DNA from: Paenibacillus sp. SY21-1
GTDB taxonomy: Bacteria > Bacillota > Bacilli > Paenibacillales > Paenibacillaceae
Length of the DNA: 64,000 bases
Direction of reading: 5' to 3'
Assembly (NCBI RefSeq): GCF_005222705.1
Contig: NZ_STGF01000027.1
Span: 1-64,000 of the forward strand
Position 1 is the stretch's first letter. The number at the start of each line of letters is the position of its first letter. The translations under genes and the position numbers were made by a program. This document shows, one piece after another, positions 55,512 through 63,645 of the stretch. The notes beneath the pieces are model-generated. The model did no database searches and was not told the DNA's origin. It was given only the letters and a program-made list of their open reading frames with translations.

Positions 55512-56861
55512 CTACCATGAAATATCAACGTTCCCGCTAATTTGAGTTAGTCTTATACGATTTCCGCTTATTTTGCCGGTTAAATCCAAATCCTGCTCGC
55601 CGAGCTTCACTTCCACGCTGCCTGCTTGCAGCTGTGCAAGCGGTGGATAAATGGTCAAATCGGCCTCAATCAGATTGTAGACGCTGATCGTACGGAACGT
55701 GCGGCTGCGCTTCTTCGGCGTTGGAACCGGCTGATTCTCCCTGCATGTGATACGAGAGATTTGCTTTTGCTTTACAAACAAGCGGCATTCATCATGAAAC
55801 GTTCGATCAAGGGCATAAGCAGCTGCTCCTTCTCCGATCATAGCGGTCTGTCCGACGATCAGCGGAGCGCCATCGGGAAATTGAAGCTGAAGTCCTACAG
55901 TCGTATCCTGCTTGCAGCCGGTAAGGATAAAGGCATTATCCTTCCTTGTGTTAAACATTAATGCAGCCTCAGAGGCGGCCTCTTCCTTCGTCTGGTTCAA
56001 AGCATACCCAAATTGCTGCAGGAGATAGCGAACGAAGAGGGAAGAATCCACAAATTCCAGCTCCTGTCGAACCGGCAAATGCGTTACACCCACCGTTTGG
56101 AAAGGCAGCGAGCCGCGCACCCACCCCACTTGGCCTCCATCCCATTCGGGTAAAGCTCTAGTTAGCGTGAATACACGCTCTAGCCCTGACTGATTCACAC
56201 GGGCATGCACGAGAGTATATGGATCTGTCCGGTCGCCCACAACTTCGCTTAATCCGCCGCCTGAAATATGCGAGTGATGGTGCAGTTTAGCATGGTCGTG
56301 TCCGTTTACTCGCTCCTCGTTTTTGATCGTATCTCTTGTCAAGGTAAGATTAACGGAAAAATCTCCTTCAAGCTCGTGCTCGTATTCAAGGTTCAACAGC
56401 TTGCGCAGCTCCGGATCTTCGACACGCCCGTAAAAAATAATCTTTCCTCCGTTACGGACGTACTCGATCATTCGCCGCGCTTTCTCCCCTTTGACCCAGA
56501 ACGCCGCTGTAAATAAAATCGTATCGTGAAGCTTATGGACGGCATCGTCATTCATCGCCAAAAAGTCATCCGTGCTTACCACCGTGTTCAGCGGCAAGCC
56601 TTGGTTAATCGCATTGCGCACAAACCAATCGTGGAAGAGCACGTCGCTCGAATGCTCGTCTGATTCAGCCATTGCTTCATGCAGCTCACGGAACGGGTAC
56701 AACCATGTTAAGATCCCCGGTTGGTCGGGCGCATCTTTGAAAGCCTTCTTGAGATGAGGAATAACCTCCATCGGGATATCTTCATCAAGCTCGCCTTTTT
56801 CCGAGTCGATGGTCAGAATTTGAACGACACCGGGACTTTCCAATTTCCCCTCTGCGTTCAT
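55512..56861 (-). CDS. C-terminal half of a split 822-residue conserved protein
   Basis: 449 residues in the same frame as the preceding gene, starting with ATG right after its TGA. The join reads CPLTVA-stop-MNAEGKLESPGVVQILTID, and the chain makes sense as one protein. The half contains ADEKARRMIEYVRNGGKIIFYGRV-like Rossmann elements (glutamine-amidotransferase-like, seen as RMIEYVRNGGKIIFYG) and beta-rich C-terminal domains, as in GH42/GH35-like carbohydrate enzymes. No separate RBS lies at normal distance; expression would need reinitiation at TGAATG. The function is unknown. Confidence 0.6.
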   Translation of the reverse strand: MNAEGKLESPGVVQILTIDSEKGELDEDIPMEVIPHLKKAFKDAPDQPGILTWLYPFRELHEAMAESDEHSSDVLFHDWFVRNAINQGLPLNTVVSTDDFLAMNDDAVHKLHDTILFTAAFWVKGEKARRMIEYVRNGGKIIFYGRVEDPELRKLLNLEYEHELEGDFSVNLTLTRDTIKNEERVNGHDHAKLHHHSHISGGGLSEVVGDRTDPYTLVHARVNQSGLERVFTLTRALPEWDGGQVGWVRGSLPFQTVGVTHLPVRQELEFVDSSLFVRYLLQQFGYALNQTKEEAASEAALMFNTRKDNAFILTGCKQDTTVGLQLQFPDGAPLIVGQTAMIGEGAAAYALDRTFHDECRLFVKQKQISRITCRENQPVPTPKKRSRTFRTISVYNLIEADLTIYPPLAQLQAGSVEVKLGEQDLDLTGKISGNRIRLTQISGNVDISW

Positions 56862-57980
56862 TCAGGCGACGGTAAGCGGGCAGTAGATATCATGCGGCTC
56901 CCGATCGTACAAATCCCACCATGGATTTTGCCAGAACCAAGGATCATTGGCATAAAAGCGAAATAGGTACGTCTGGCTCGGGAGCATAGCAATCCGTGAC
57001 ATATAGCCTGTCAGCTCCAAGCCAAAATCATAGTTAAGGGCTCCCCAAGGGGAGTTTGGCGGCGGGAATTCAACATAATTTCTCTCATACAAATCTAGCA
57101 AGGGAATACAGTCTTTGGCCAAATCCATGCCTGTGCCGTAGTTGGTCCCTCTGACTTCTGTTCGATAATTCGGGCATTCTCGCTTGAATATTTCCCAGAA
57201 CGACAGCGTCTTGGTCGCCAGCTCCTCATACAAGGCCATTCCAACCTGCTGGCCATCGTAGTTCGCACCCAGATACGTCCAAGGAAAATACGACAGCGCA
57301 AATCCATTGGAGAACCAAATGTAATCGAAGCCTAGCGCCGGCAAAAAGCTTGCACACTGCCGCCCCAGAAACTCGCCAAATGGCGTGCCTTCGGGAATAC
57401 CGCCAGGATAGGCGGCATAATTCACTTTATCTTCTTTCAGCTTCGACCACCCGCATACAACCGTATAATCCGCCTTCAACGAAATGAATTGCCCGTTCAC
57501 TTCAGCAAGGTTGATTTCCGGGTGATCCTTATATTTGAAATCGGAATAGGCAAACTCAGGTCCAGCGTCAAAAGTAGCTCCTACCTCCATACGAATGCCA
57601 TAACGCTCCGCAGCAATTCTTTTGAAGGAGGCAACGATGAATTGCAAATCACCGTAAGTGATGGTTGCTGTTTCGCTGAGATAAGGCTGACCGATTCGCG
57701 GATCTGTGTCTTCCCTGAGCTGGGCGAAAAATTGCTCATTGGCGTATCCGACATAGCGGGCCCATTCGATCTCGCGCTGCAGGTCGCCATCCCAGACTAG
57801 TATTTCGCTTCCATCCGCGACCCACAGCAGCATGGAGCAGCTGTCCGCCATGCCGAGCAGCGGAAGCCACTGGCGAATGGCCTTCGCGCATACAGCTTCG
57901 ATGGCCTCTGGCGCCATGCTCTTAAACGGCTTCAGGCTCATTTCCAGCGTGTCTCTTTGCAAGGAAGGTGTTGTGGTCAT
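56862..57980 (-). CDS. N-terminal half of a split 822-residue conserved protein
   Basis: 372 residues ending at TGA 56862-56864. The sequence (DTLEMSLKPFKSMAPEAIEA, SCSMLLWVADGSEILVWDGD, GFDYIWFSNGFALSYFPWTY) looks like a TIM-barrel carbohydrate-active protein of Paenibacillus-type sugar operons. I do not know its reaction. A single CGA-to-TGA change would explain the break (Ala-Arg-Met). The start overlaps the isomerase stop by four bases (ATGA). Confidence 0.65.
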   Translation of the reverse strand: MTTTPSLQRDTLEMSLKPFKSMAPEAIEAVCAKAIRQWLPLLGMADSCSMLLWVADGSEILVWDGDLQREIEWARYVGYANEQFFAQLREDTDPRIGQPYLSETATITYGDLQFIVASFKRIAAERYGIRMEVGATFDAGPEFAYSDFKYKDHPEINLAEVNGQFISLKADYTVVCGWSKLKEDKVNYAAYPGGIPEGTPFGEFLGRQCASFLPALGFDYIWFSNGFALSYFPWTYLGANYDGQQVGMALYEELATKTLSFWEIFKRECPNYRTEVRGTNYGTGMDLAKDCIPLLDLYERNYVEFPPPNSPWGALNYDFGLELTGYMSRIAMLPSQTYLFRFYANDPWFWQNPWWDLYDREPHDIYCPLTVA

Positions 57981-58497
57981 ATGACTTCCGCCTCAATGTC
58001 CAGCACCTTGGCAACATGACGGATCTTGGAAGCCACATGCCCTACGCCAAGCGCGAAATGATGCGTAGGACCGGCCGAGCACCATTTTTCCACGAATTCC
58101 GACACACTGTAATTAAATTTGCAGCGGGTATTCGTATTTCCAGTTTGCGGAATTTCTCCTTTGATGGATTCGCCTTCCGCAGCAATCATTTTGTATTTGC
58201 CGTTAGCCGTTTGTGAAATGCTGAGCAGCGTAACCGGACCCGTTTTGATGCTGAACTCTACGCCGATGCCGGACCCGCTTTTGCCATGAAACAAATCCAA
58301 TCCGCGAATGATCGGCTGACCGTCGCTGATCTTGATATTATGAGGACCATCATGCCCGACCAGTACAATATCGTCAACGAAATCACAAGGATGCAGCTCG
58401 GCGAATGCCCCCCCCCTGCCTCCAGTCGAACCATCATTAACATCGCTGCACAGGTCTTCAAATCGGCTTCCCCGGCAAGCGGAACTCCTTTCCCCGT
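57977..58497 (-). pseudogene. L-fucose/L-arabinose isomerase-family protein, C-terminal remnant with frameshift
   Basis: The translation TGKGVPLAGEADLKTCAAML, then after a shift FAELHPCDFVDD, VGHDGPHN, HGKSGSGIGVEFSIKTGPVT, GNTNTRCKF and GPTHHFALGVGHVASKI matches the C-terminal 170 or so residues of the L-fucose/L-arabinose isomerase family, which interconverts aldoses and ketoses. The N-terminal two thirds are absent, replaced by the start of a permease gene at about 58497. A nine-base run of C (58408-58416) holds a frameshift; the frame downstream is open to the stop at 57977. Not functional. Confidence 0.85.
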
Positions 58498-58716
58498 CAG
58501 TGTGTTTCTCAGTACGCGTTGCAGGACATCGCCTTTAAATAGAAACTGAAAATTGTCTAAGCCTATCCATGGACTATTCCAGATTCCAAGATCGTATTTG
58601 TAATCTTTGAAAGGGAGCAATAGCCCGTAGAGCGGTACATAATCAAAAATAAACAGCAGCGCGATACCCGGCAATGCCAGTAAGGTTAGACCAACATTTT
58701 TTTTAAATATTCTCAT
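58498..58716 (-). pseudogene. ABC permease (LplB/MalF type), first 73 codons only
   Basis: From ATG 58716, with AAGGGGAAGG ahead, the frame reads a first membrane segment (LTLLALPGIALLFIFDYVPL) and YGLLLPFKDYK, PWIGLDNFQFLFKG, the N-terminus of polysaccharide-type permeases (LplB family). After RVLRNTL at about 58498 it changes abruptly into the isomerase. A deletion has removed the rest of the permease and whatever lay between. Confidence 0.85.
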
Positions 58717-58953
58717 GTACCTTCCCCTTCTTGTGGAGTGACTGTGACGATGGCGTTCGTGATAACCTTACTGTAGAGAACTCAGCCCTGCATGTATATT
58801 ATGAAAATTGTCTTTAACTTGGAAAAATGACGTTCTTGCCGGGGACCGGGCTGCCATTCATGCCGTTCTATTCGATAGTTGCTCAAGCTCTGATTTTTAT
58901 CGGCTTATAGAAGAGCTTGACCGATTAAACAACCAATTAGCGGGATCAAAAAA
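58717..58953. other. Intergenic region upstream of the truncated permease
   Basis: About 240 bases without a supported gene. The minus strand must carry the old promoter of the permease operon. A plus-strand frame of 82 codons (58808-59056) crosses the terminator and overlaps the GDPD gene, so it is not accepted. Confidence 0.4.
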
Positions 58954-58980
58954 ACCGGTCGAGAGGTTACTCTCGCCGGT
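58947..58980 (-). terminator. Terminator overlapping the end of the first GDPD gene
   Basis: ACCGG-CGAGAG and CTCTCG-x-CCGGT form a long stem (58954-58980) with a TAAC loop, followed on the minus strand by TTTTTTTG. The stop codon (58967-58969) lies inside the hairpin. Confidence 0.87.
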
Positions 58981-59704
58981 CATTTGTGCTTGTTATAAAT
59001 GTCTTCAGTCTGCCTGGGTAATCAGTAATAATACCCGATACGTTTGCTTCCACTAAGCTTCGCCAATCTGCTTCCATGTTAAGTGTATACGGAAAGATCT
59101 GAAAGCCGCCGTCTAACGCAGCTTTAATATCCTCCTTATCAAGATGTAGATAATCTGGATGCAGCGAATAAATCTCAATTCCCGCTGATTCGGCAGCTAA
59201 TGGATGGCTTTGGAAATTAGCTGAATAGAGCAGTCCTATTCGCAGAGCGGGCTGTAGCCGCTTTAGACGAACTAATGTCTTATGATTGAATGAGGATATA
59301 ATACTCGTATTCAAACGCTCATACTGCCATAGCAGCACCAATAATCGTGTTGCAATTTCCGTGCTGTAAGGACATTTGATCTCAATATTAATCAGAATAT
59401 GAGCCGGCACAAGCTCGAACACTTCCTCAAGCAGAGGCAACCTCTCTCCGGCATATTCCGGTGCGAACCAACTGCCCGCATCGAGTGTCCGCAAATCTGC
59501 AATCTTCAGTCTGGCAATCGAGCCTGTGCCATTGGTTGTCCGATCAACTGTAGCATCATGGCATACGACAATCGCTCCATCAGCTGATACGTGAATGTCC
59601 AGTTCCAGCGCATCTGCCCCTTGCTCAATTGCCAATGCAAAGGAACGCAGCGTGTTCTCGGGAGCCACGCCTGCCGCGCCTCGATGTCCGATAATCAAGG
59701 TCAT
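58967..59704 (-). CDS. Glycerophosphodiester phosphodiesterase (canonical)
   Basis: A 245-residue GDPD-family enzyme that hydrolyses glycerophosphodiesters to sn-glycerol 3-phosphate and an alcohol. All core motifs are present: IIGHRGAAGVAPENT (catalytic His-Arg), ELDIHVSADG (metal Glu/Asp) and VVCHDATVDRTTNG (second His). No signal peptide is seen. The frame is open to 59800, but ATG at 59704 overlaps the previous stop (ATGA) and begins right at the family start. Last gene of the Ugp-like operon. Confidence 0.92.
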   Translation of the reverse strand: MTLIIGHRGAAGVAPENTLRSFALAIEQGADALELDIHVSADGAIVVCHDATVDRTTNGTGSIARLKIADLRTLDAGSWFAPEYAGERLPLLEEVFELVPAHILINIEIKCPYSTEIATRLLVLLWQYERLNTSIISSFNHKTLVRLKRLQPALRIGLLYSANFQSHPLAAESAGIEIYSLHPDYLHLDKEDIKAALDGGFQIFPYTLNMEADWRSLVEANVSGIITDYPGRLKTFITSTNDRRE

Positions 59705-60492
59705 AGGAAACGATTCGGGAAATGTGTCATTACGCCATCCACACCTAATGCCATCATTGCAGCAATGCCCTCCTCTTGATCGGTTTCGCCTATGGACCAC
59801 ACAATGACTTCAATCCCATGATCATGGCAGGATTTCACCATCGCTGGCGTTACTGCGCTGTAATAAGGATGAATTTGTCTGGCATTCACTTGAGTCAGAT
59901 AAGCTCCCGGTTCATTAAGCTCATCTACCGTTGTCACCGCAGCGAATGCAACTGTCGGATTTTTTATACTTAATTCATGGATATAGTGGTGATCGAAGCT
60001 GGAAATAGAGCTCTTAGTCTCCATTCCATGATCAACAATTATTTCAGCTACGAGTTGGCCCATTCCCGGATAAGACTTGGCTGTTCCCTTCAGCTCAACA
60101 ATGATAAACACGTCCAAGTCCTTGACGAGCTCAATGAGCTCCTCCAGCCGTGGGATAGCCTGAAAGCCAAACGGCGCTGCTTGTTCTTCGCTTCTTGGTT
60201 TGGAGACGAATAGCTGTGAGACAGAAGCGGTAGAGTCAATGCGCATAAATTGATGGGCTGCATTAAATGTGCACAGTTCTTTATACGTATAGTCGCTTAT
60301 TCTGCCTTGTCCATCTGTCGTTCTATCGATGATCTCATCGTGACTGAGAACGACAACATTGTCTTTCGTCAAATGTGCATCCACCTCCAAGCCGTTGGCG
60401 CCGGCTTCCAAAGCTTTCTGAAAAGCGATTAACGTATTCTCCGGGTAAAGGCCGCTAAAGCCCATTGCTGCAATATTCCTGGTCTGTCTCAT
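59701..60492 (-). CDS. GDPD-family protein lacking the catalytic His-Arg pair (2)
   Basis: A 263-residue GDPD-fold protein. The N-terminal motif reads IAAMGFSGLYPENT, where active relatives have IAHRGFSG: His-Arg is replaced by Ala-Met. EVDAHLTKD and VVLSHDEIIDRTTDG are kept, so metal binding is probably intact. The C-terminal VIVWSIGET and GVDGVMTHFPNR are typical of the fold. It may be inactive or a binding or altered enzyme. ATG at 60492 has GGGAGG five bases ahead. Confidence 0.87.
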   Translation of the reverse strand: MRQTRNIAAMGFSGLYPENTLIAFQKALEAGANGLEVDAHLTKDNVVVLSHDEIIDRTTDGQGRISDYTYKELCTFNAAHQFMRIDSTASVSQLFVSKPRSEEQAAPFGFQAIPRLEELIELVKDLDVFIIVELKGTAKSYPGMGQLVAEIIVDHGMETKSSISSFDHHYIHELSIKNPTVAFAAVTTVDELNEPGAYLTQVNARQIHPYYSAVTPAMVKSCHDHGIEVIVWSIGETDQEEGIAAMMALGVDGVMTHFPNRFL

Positions 60493-60510
60493 ATTTGCCT
60501 CCCGCAACTT

Positions 60511-61896
60511 TTACTTCCCGATGCTTGCGTTGTAATTCTCGAGCGACGAGTTCACCTCAGCAGTGAATTTATCGACCGCTTCTTGTGGAGTCTGCGTTCC
60601 CGCAATGACTGCATCCATGTTCTCCTGAAAGCTCAAGCGGGCTTCAGGCATAATGCCGAATACGGCACCTTGCGTATAAAAGTTGTTGGGATAATTGGTT
60701 TCTTGATCAAGCGAAACCTGGATAGCCGGGTTCCCCTTCACATGCTCGATTACTTCCTGCAGCTCATACGAGCCTTTATTAATGGCAATATCCCCCGTTT
60801 TGATTGTCCATTTCGCCTGAACCTCTGGAGAGGCCATATATTTCATGAACTCCCATGATGCCTTTTTCCTTGCTTCATCCTGATGGTCAATGAGCCAGAA
60901 GGATGCGCCGGCAAGCAATGAGCCGCCTTCTTCCGTTTTGTCAATCATCGGGAAGTAGCCGATTCCGAGTTCAAAGGCTCCATTAATGGCGGCAGTCGCA
61001 TAATTATAGTAGCCTGAAACAAATGGCAGCATGGCCACCTTGCCCGAAACGAACGCTTGGTAACCTGCAATCAGGTCCTTGCCAAAGTTGACTACACTCT
61101 CATGCTCCGTGAAGTCCTTCCACTCCGTGAATACATTCAGCAGCGCGCCGTTTTTGTTCGCATCCAGTTGAACTGCTCTTCCATCGCGACCATTGTTATG
61201 ATCCACATAAAGCTTCCCCTGGCCGGCAATTAATTGTTCCATAAACCATCCGTACACGGCCATCGTCGCTCCATACCTGGACACCTTGTTGTCATCCTTG
61301 ATCATTAGCTTGTCTGCATATTCCTTGAATTCAGCATACGTGCGAGGTGGTGCTTCCGGATCTAGCCCCACCTCTTTGAAAGCCGTCTTGTTGTAGAACA
61401 ACACCGCCTGACCGTAGTTAAACGGCATGGACCATAGCTTATTATCGATCGTGTAGTATGATCTTGCCTGATCATTGATTTGGTTCAGATCAAATTCGTC
61501 TGCCTCCGCTAATTCCTGAATCGGCGCCGCATAGCCGCTGTCCAGCATATAGCGCGTGCCCGCTTCATACATATGCAGCACATCTGGTCCAGAGCCGCTT
61601 GCCATCGAAGACTTAAATTTTACGAGCGTCTCATCGTACGTTCCCTGAAATTGACTTGTTACATGGACCTTGTTCTGGGAAGCGTTATAATCCGCTACGA
61701 TTTCTTCCAGCGTCTTATAGATTTCTCCGGTAAAAGAATTCCAAAAAACAATCTCTGTCGGTTTGCCATCATCCGCTTGAGCATCAGAACTTGCCGGTGC
61801 ATTTGCATGACTCCCCGCATTATTATTCGTTCCTCCACATGCGACAAGTGATGCCGCCATACATCCAACCGTCAACAACATGAATACTTTTTTCAT
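60511..61896 (-). CDS. UgpB-like binding lipoprotein of ABC importer
   Basis: A 461-residue binding protein with signal peptide and lipobox SLVAC (Cys20). The mature part (IVFWNSFTGEIYKTLEEIV, FQGTYDETLVKFKSSMASG, PDVLHMYEAGTRYML) resembles UgpB, the sn-glycerol-3-phosphate/glycerophosphodiester-binding protein. With GDPD-family genes on both sides, the ligand is probably a glycerophospho compound, though sugar-binding relatives exist. AGGAG is 11 bases before the ATG. Confidence 0.87.
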   Translation of the reverse strand: MKKVFMLLTVGCMAASLVACGGTNNNAGSHANAPASSDAQADDGKPTEIVFWNSFTGEIYKTLEEIVADYNASQNKVHVTSQFQGTYDETLVKFKSSMASGSGPDVLHMYEAGTRYMLDSGYAAPIQELAEADEFDLNQINDQARSYYTIDNKLWSMPFNYGQAVLFYNKTAFKEVGLDPEAPPRTYAEFKEYADKLMIKDDNKVSRYGATMAVYGWFMEQLIAGQGKLYVDHNNGRDGRAVQLDANKNGALLNVFTEWKDFTEHESVVNFGKDLIAGYQAFVSGKVAMLPFVSGYYNYATAAINGAFELGIGYFPMIDKTEEGGSLLAGASFWLIDHQDEARKKASWEFMKYMASPEVQAKWTIKTGDIAINKGSYELQEVIEHVKGNPAIQVSLDQETNYPNNFYTQGAVFGIMPEARLSFQENMDAVIAGTQTPQEAVDKFTAEVNSSLENYNASIGK

Positions 61897-61902
61897 TCCA
61901 GC

Positions 61903-62778
61903 TCATTCTCCTGTCTCTTGTTGAAATGCAGTAATTGTTAATCCGGTTGAGTCCGCTACCAGAGGAGCAAGTCGATCCGGGTAATGCGTGATGATGCCAT
62001 CCACACCTTGGCGAAGCAAATACTCATTATATGCGATTACGTCCGTCTTCACCGGTGACCATACATACAGCTCAACGCCGTATTCCAGGCAGGACTGAAC
62101 GGTATTCGCTATATCATCTGTACCAATGAAACAATTCTGGAGAACGGAAGCGCCAAGCGCCTTCACATATTTACCGGCATTATGCAATTGGCCCATGAAC
62201 ATCACCCCAAATCGAATAGCAGGCTCCTTGCTGCTAAGCTTCTTGATGTACGGATGATTCATGGAAGAGAGCGTGCAACGTTTCTCTAGCCCGAATTGTT
62301 TAATCAGCTCACAAATACGCTCGCCTATGCCAGCCTCAGCATCCACACGGCTTCTTAGATCGATAATCAAACAAGCCTCGTTGGACCGCATCAGTCTTAA
62401 CAAACTTTCCAATTTAGGAATTTTCTGAAATCCGCAATCGTTATTAGCCCCTGCTTCCCGCTTCGGTTGAAAATACATATGCTCGAACCGCTCAGGGTTA
62501 AATCCCCCGGCTTGAAAAGCGGTGCCCTTCTCGAAGTGGAAGGCTGCATTAAATTCACTAAGCTCCTCATAGGTGTAATCCCGTATTTTCCCAATCGCAT
62601 CTGTTGCCCGATCAATGCTGTCATCCTGGCTAAGCACAACTACACCGTCTTTTGTCAAATGAGCATCTACCTCCAGGCAGTCGACCCCAACCGCTAATGC
62701 CTGCTCGTAGGACAACATCGTGTTCTCCGGGTAAAGACCGCTAAATCCCATTGACGCTATATTCATAGTCTTCTTCAT
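61903..62778 (-). CDS. GDPD-family protein lacking catalytic residues (3)
   Basis: A 291-residue GDPD-fold protein related to the one at 59701-60492. The motif is IASMGFSGLYPENT (His-Arg to Ser-Met) and the second histidine is also lost (VVLSQDDSIDRATDA in place of SHD). EVDAHLTKDG is kept. With both histidines missing, normal phosphodiesterase activity is very unlikely. ATG at 62778 has GGGAGGTG ahead. It lies between the permeases and UgpB-like genes of one operon. Confidence 0.87.
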   Translation of the reverse strand: MKKTMNIASMGFSGLYPENTMLSYEQALAVGVDCLEVDAHLTKDGVVVLSQDDSIDRATDAIGKIRDYTYEELSEFNAAFHFEKGTAFQAGGFNPERFEHMYFQPKREAGANNDCGFQKIPKLESLLRLMRSNEACLIIDLRSRVDAEAGIGERICELIKQFGLEKRCTLSSMNHPYIKKLSSKEPAIRFGVMFMGQLHNAGKYVKALGASVLQNCFIGTDDIANTVQSCLEYGVELYVWSPVKTDVIAYNEYLLRQGVDGIITHYPDRLAPLVADSTGLTITAFQQETGE

Positions 62779-62822
62779 CTTTATCACCTCCCTCAAAGTA
62801 ACGGAACAACCTAGGCTCCTGT

Positions 62823-63644
62823 CTATCCTTTGACTGCACCAGATGCCAAACCGGCTATTAGCTGCTTCTGCCCCGCATATACGATAATGACAGCCGGCAG
62901 CAGCGTAATAGATACCGCCGCCATAACTGGGCCATACGTAGTCGAGAAAGTATCGCTCATCATTGAAATGCCAATCTGAATCGTTCGTTTATTCGCATCA
63001 TTCGTCACCAGCAGAGGCCATAAATAATCGTTCCAGGTAAAAATAAAGCCAATGATGGCACATGAGCTAATCATGCCCCGATGAATCGGGACAACAATTT
63101 GCGTCATAAATCGCAAGTCTGAGCAGCCATCTATATTCGCCGCTTCCCGAAGCTCGGTCGGCTGGTGCATAAAGCTTTGTCGCAAGTTAAAAATGACAAA
63201 GGCTGAGGCGATGGACGGTAAGATCAATGCGAGATAGGTGTCCATTAAATGCAATTGGCTGATCGTAGTAAAGTTCGCCAGAATAATCGTTTGACCCGGA
63301 ATCATCATTGTAGACAAGACAAGAAAGAACAAGAAGCTTTTGCCTCTAAAGGCAAGGAAAGTGAAGGCGAAAGCTGCCAGAATGCCCACTATCACCTGCA
63401 ATACCGTCGTTACGATGGTGACCCATACAGAGTTGAAGAAAAACTGGAGCAAGGGAACCATCGTAAATGCTTGTGTATAATTCGCGGCATAGATCGGCTT
63501 GGCGAACAATTGAATGCCTTCCGCGAACATTTGCGAAGGCGACATGACACTGATTAATAAGGCGTATACGATTGGAAAAACGACAAGCAAACCGACAATG
63601 AGATTCATCATTAGAATTTGTAATGAACGCAGCTGTTTGATCAT
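62823..63644 (-). CDS. ABC importer permease, MalG/UgpE type
   Basis: A 273-residue permease with six membrane segments and the EAA loop (LREAANIDGCSDLRFMTQIV, cited core REAANIDGCSD), ending QKQLIAGLASGAVKG. It follows the MalF/UgpA-type gene after one base. Forms the channel for the UgpB-like binding protein. Confidence 0.93.
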   Translation of the reverse strand: MIKQLRSLQILMMNLIVGLLVVFPIVYALLISVMSPSQMFAEGIQLFAKPIYAANYTQAFTMVPLLQFFFNSVWVTIVTTVLQVIVGILAAFAFTFLAFRGKSFLFFLVLSTMMIPGQTIILANFTTISQLHLMDTYLALILPSIASAFVIFNLRQSFMHQPTELREAANIDGCSDLRFMTQIVVPIHRGMISSCAIIGFIFTWNDYLWPLLVTNDANKRTIQIGISMMSDTFSTTYGPVMAAVSITLLPAVIIVYAGQKQLIAGLASGAVKG

Positions 63645-63645
63645 C

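Noticed and set aside
56862..56864. Selenocysteine codon at the TGA of the split protein
   Set aside because: No SECIS-like hairpin follows, the expected residue from the text is Arg or similar, and ATG follows at once.
58258..58716. A 152-residue intact gene
   Set aside because: It joins a permease start to an isomerase fragment and then runs out of frame past the C/G homopolymer.
58808..59056. Plus-strand frame of 82 codons
   Set aside because: It crosses a terminator and the antisense of the GDPD gene, with no RBS and no recognisable motif.
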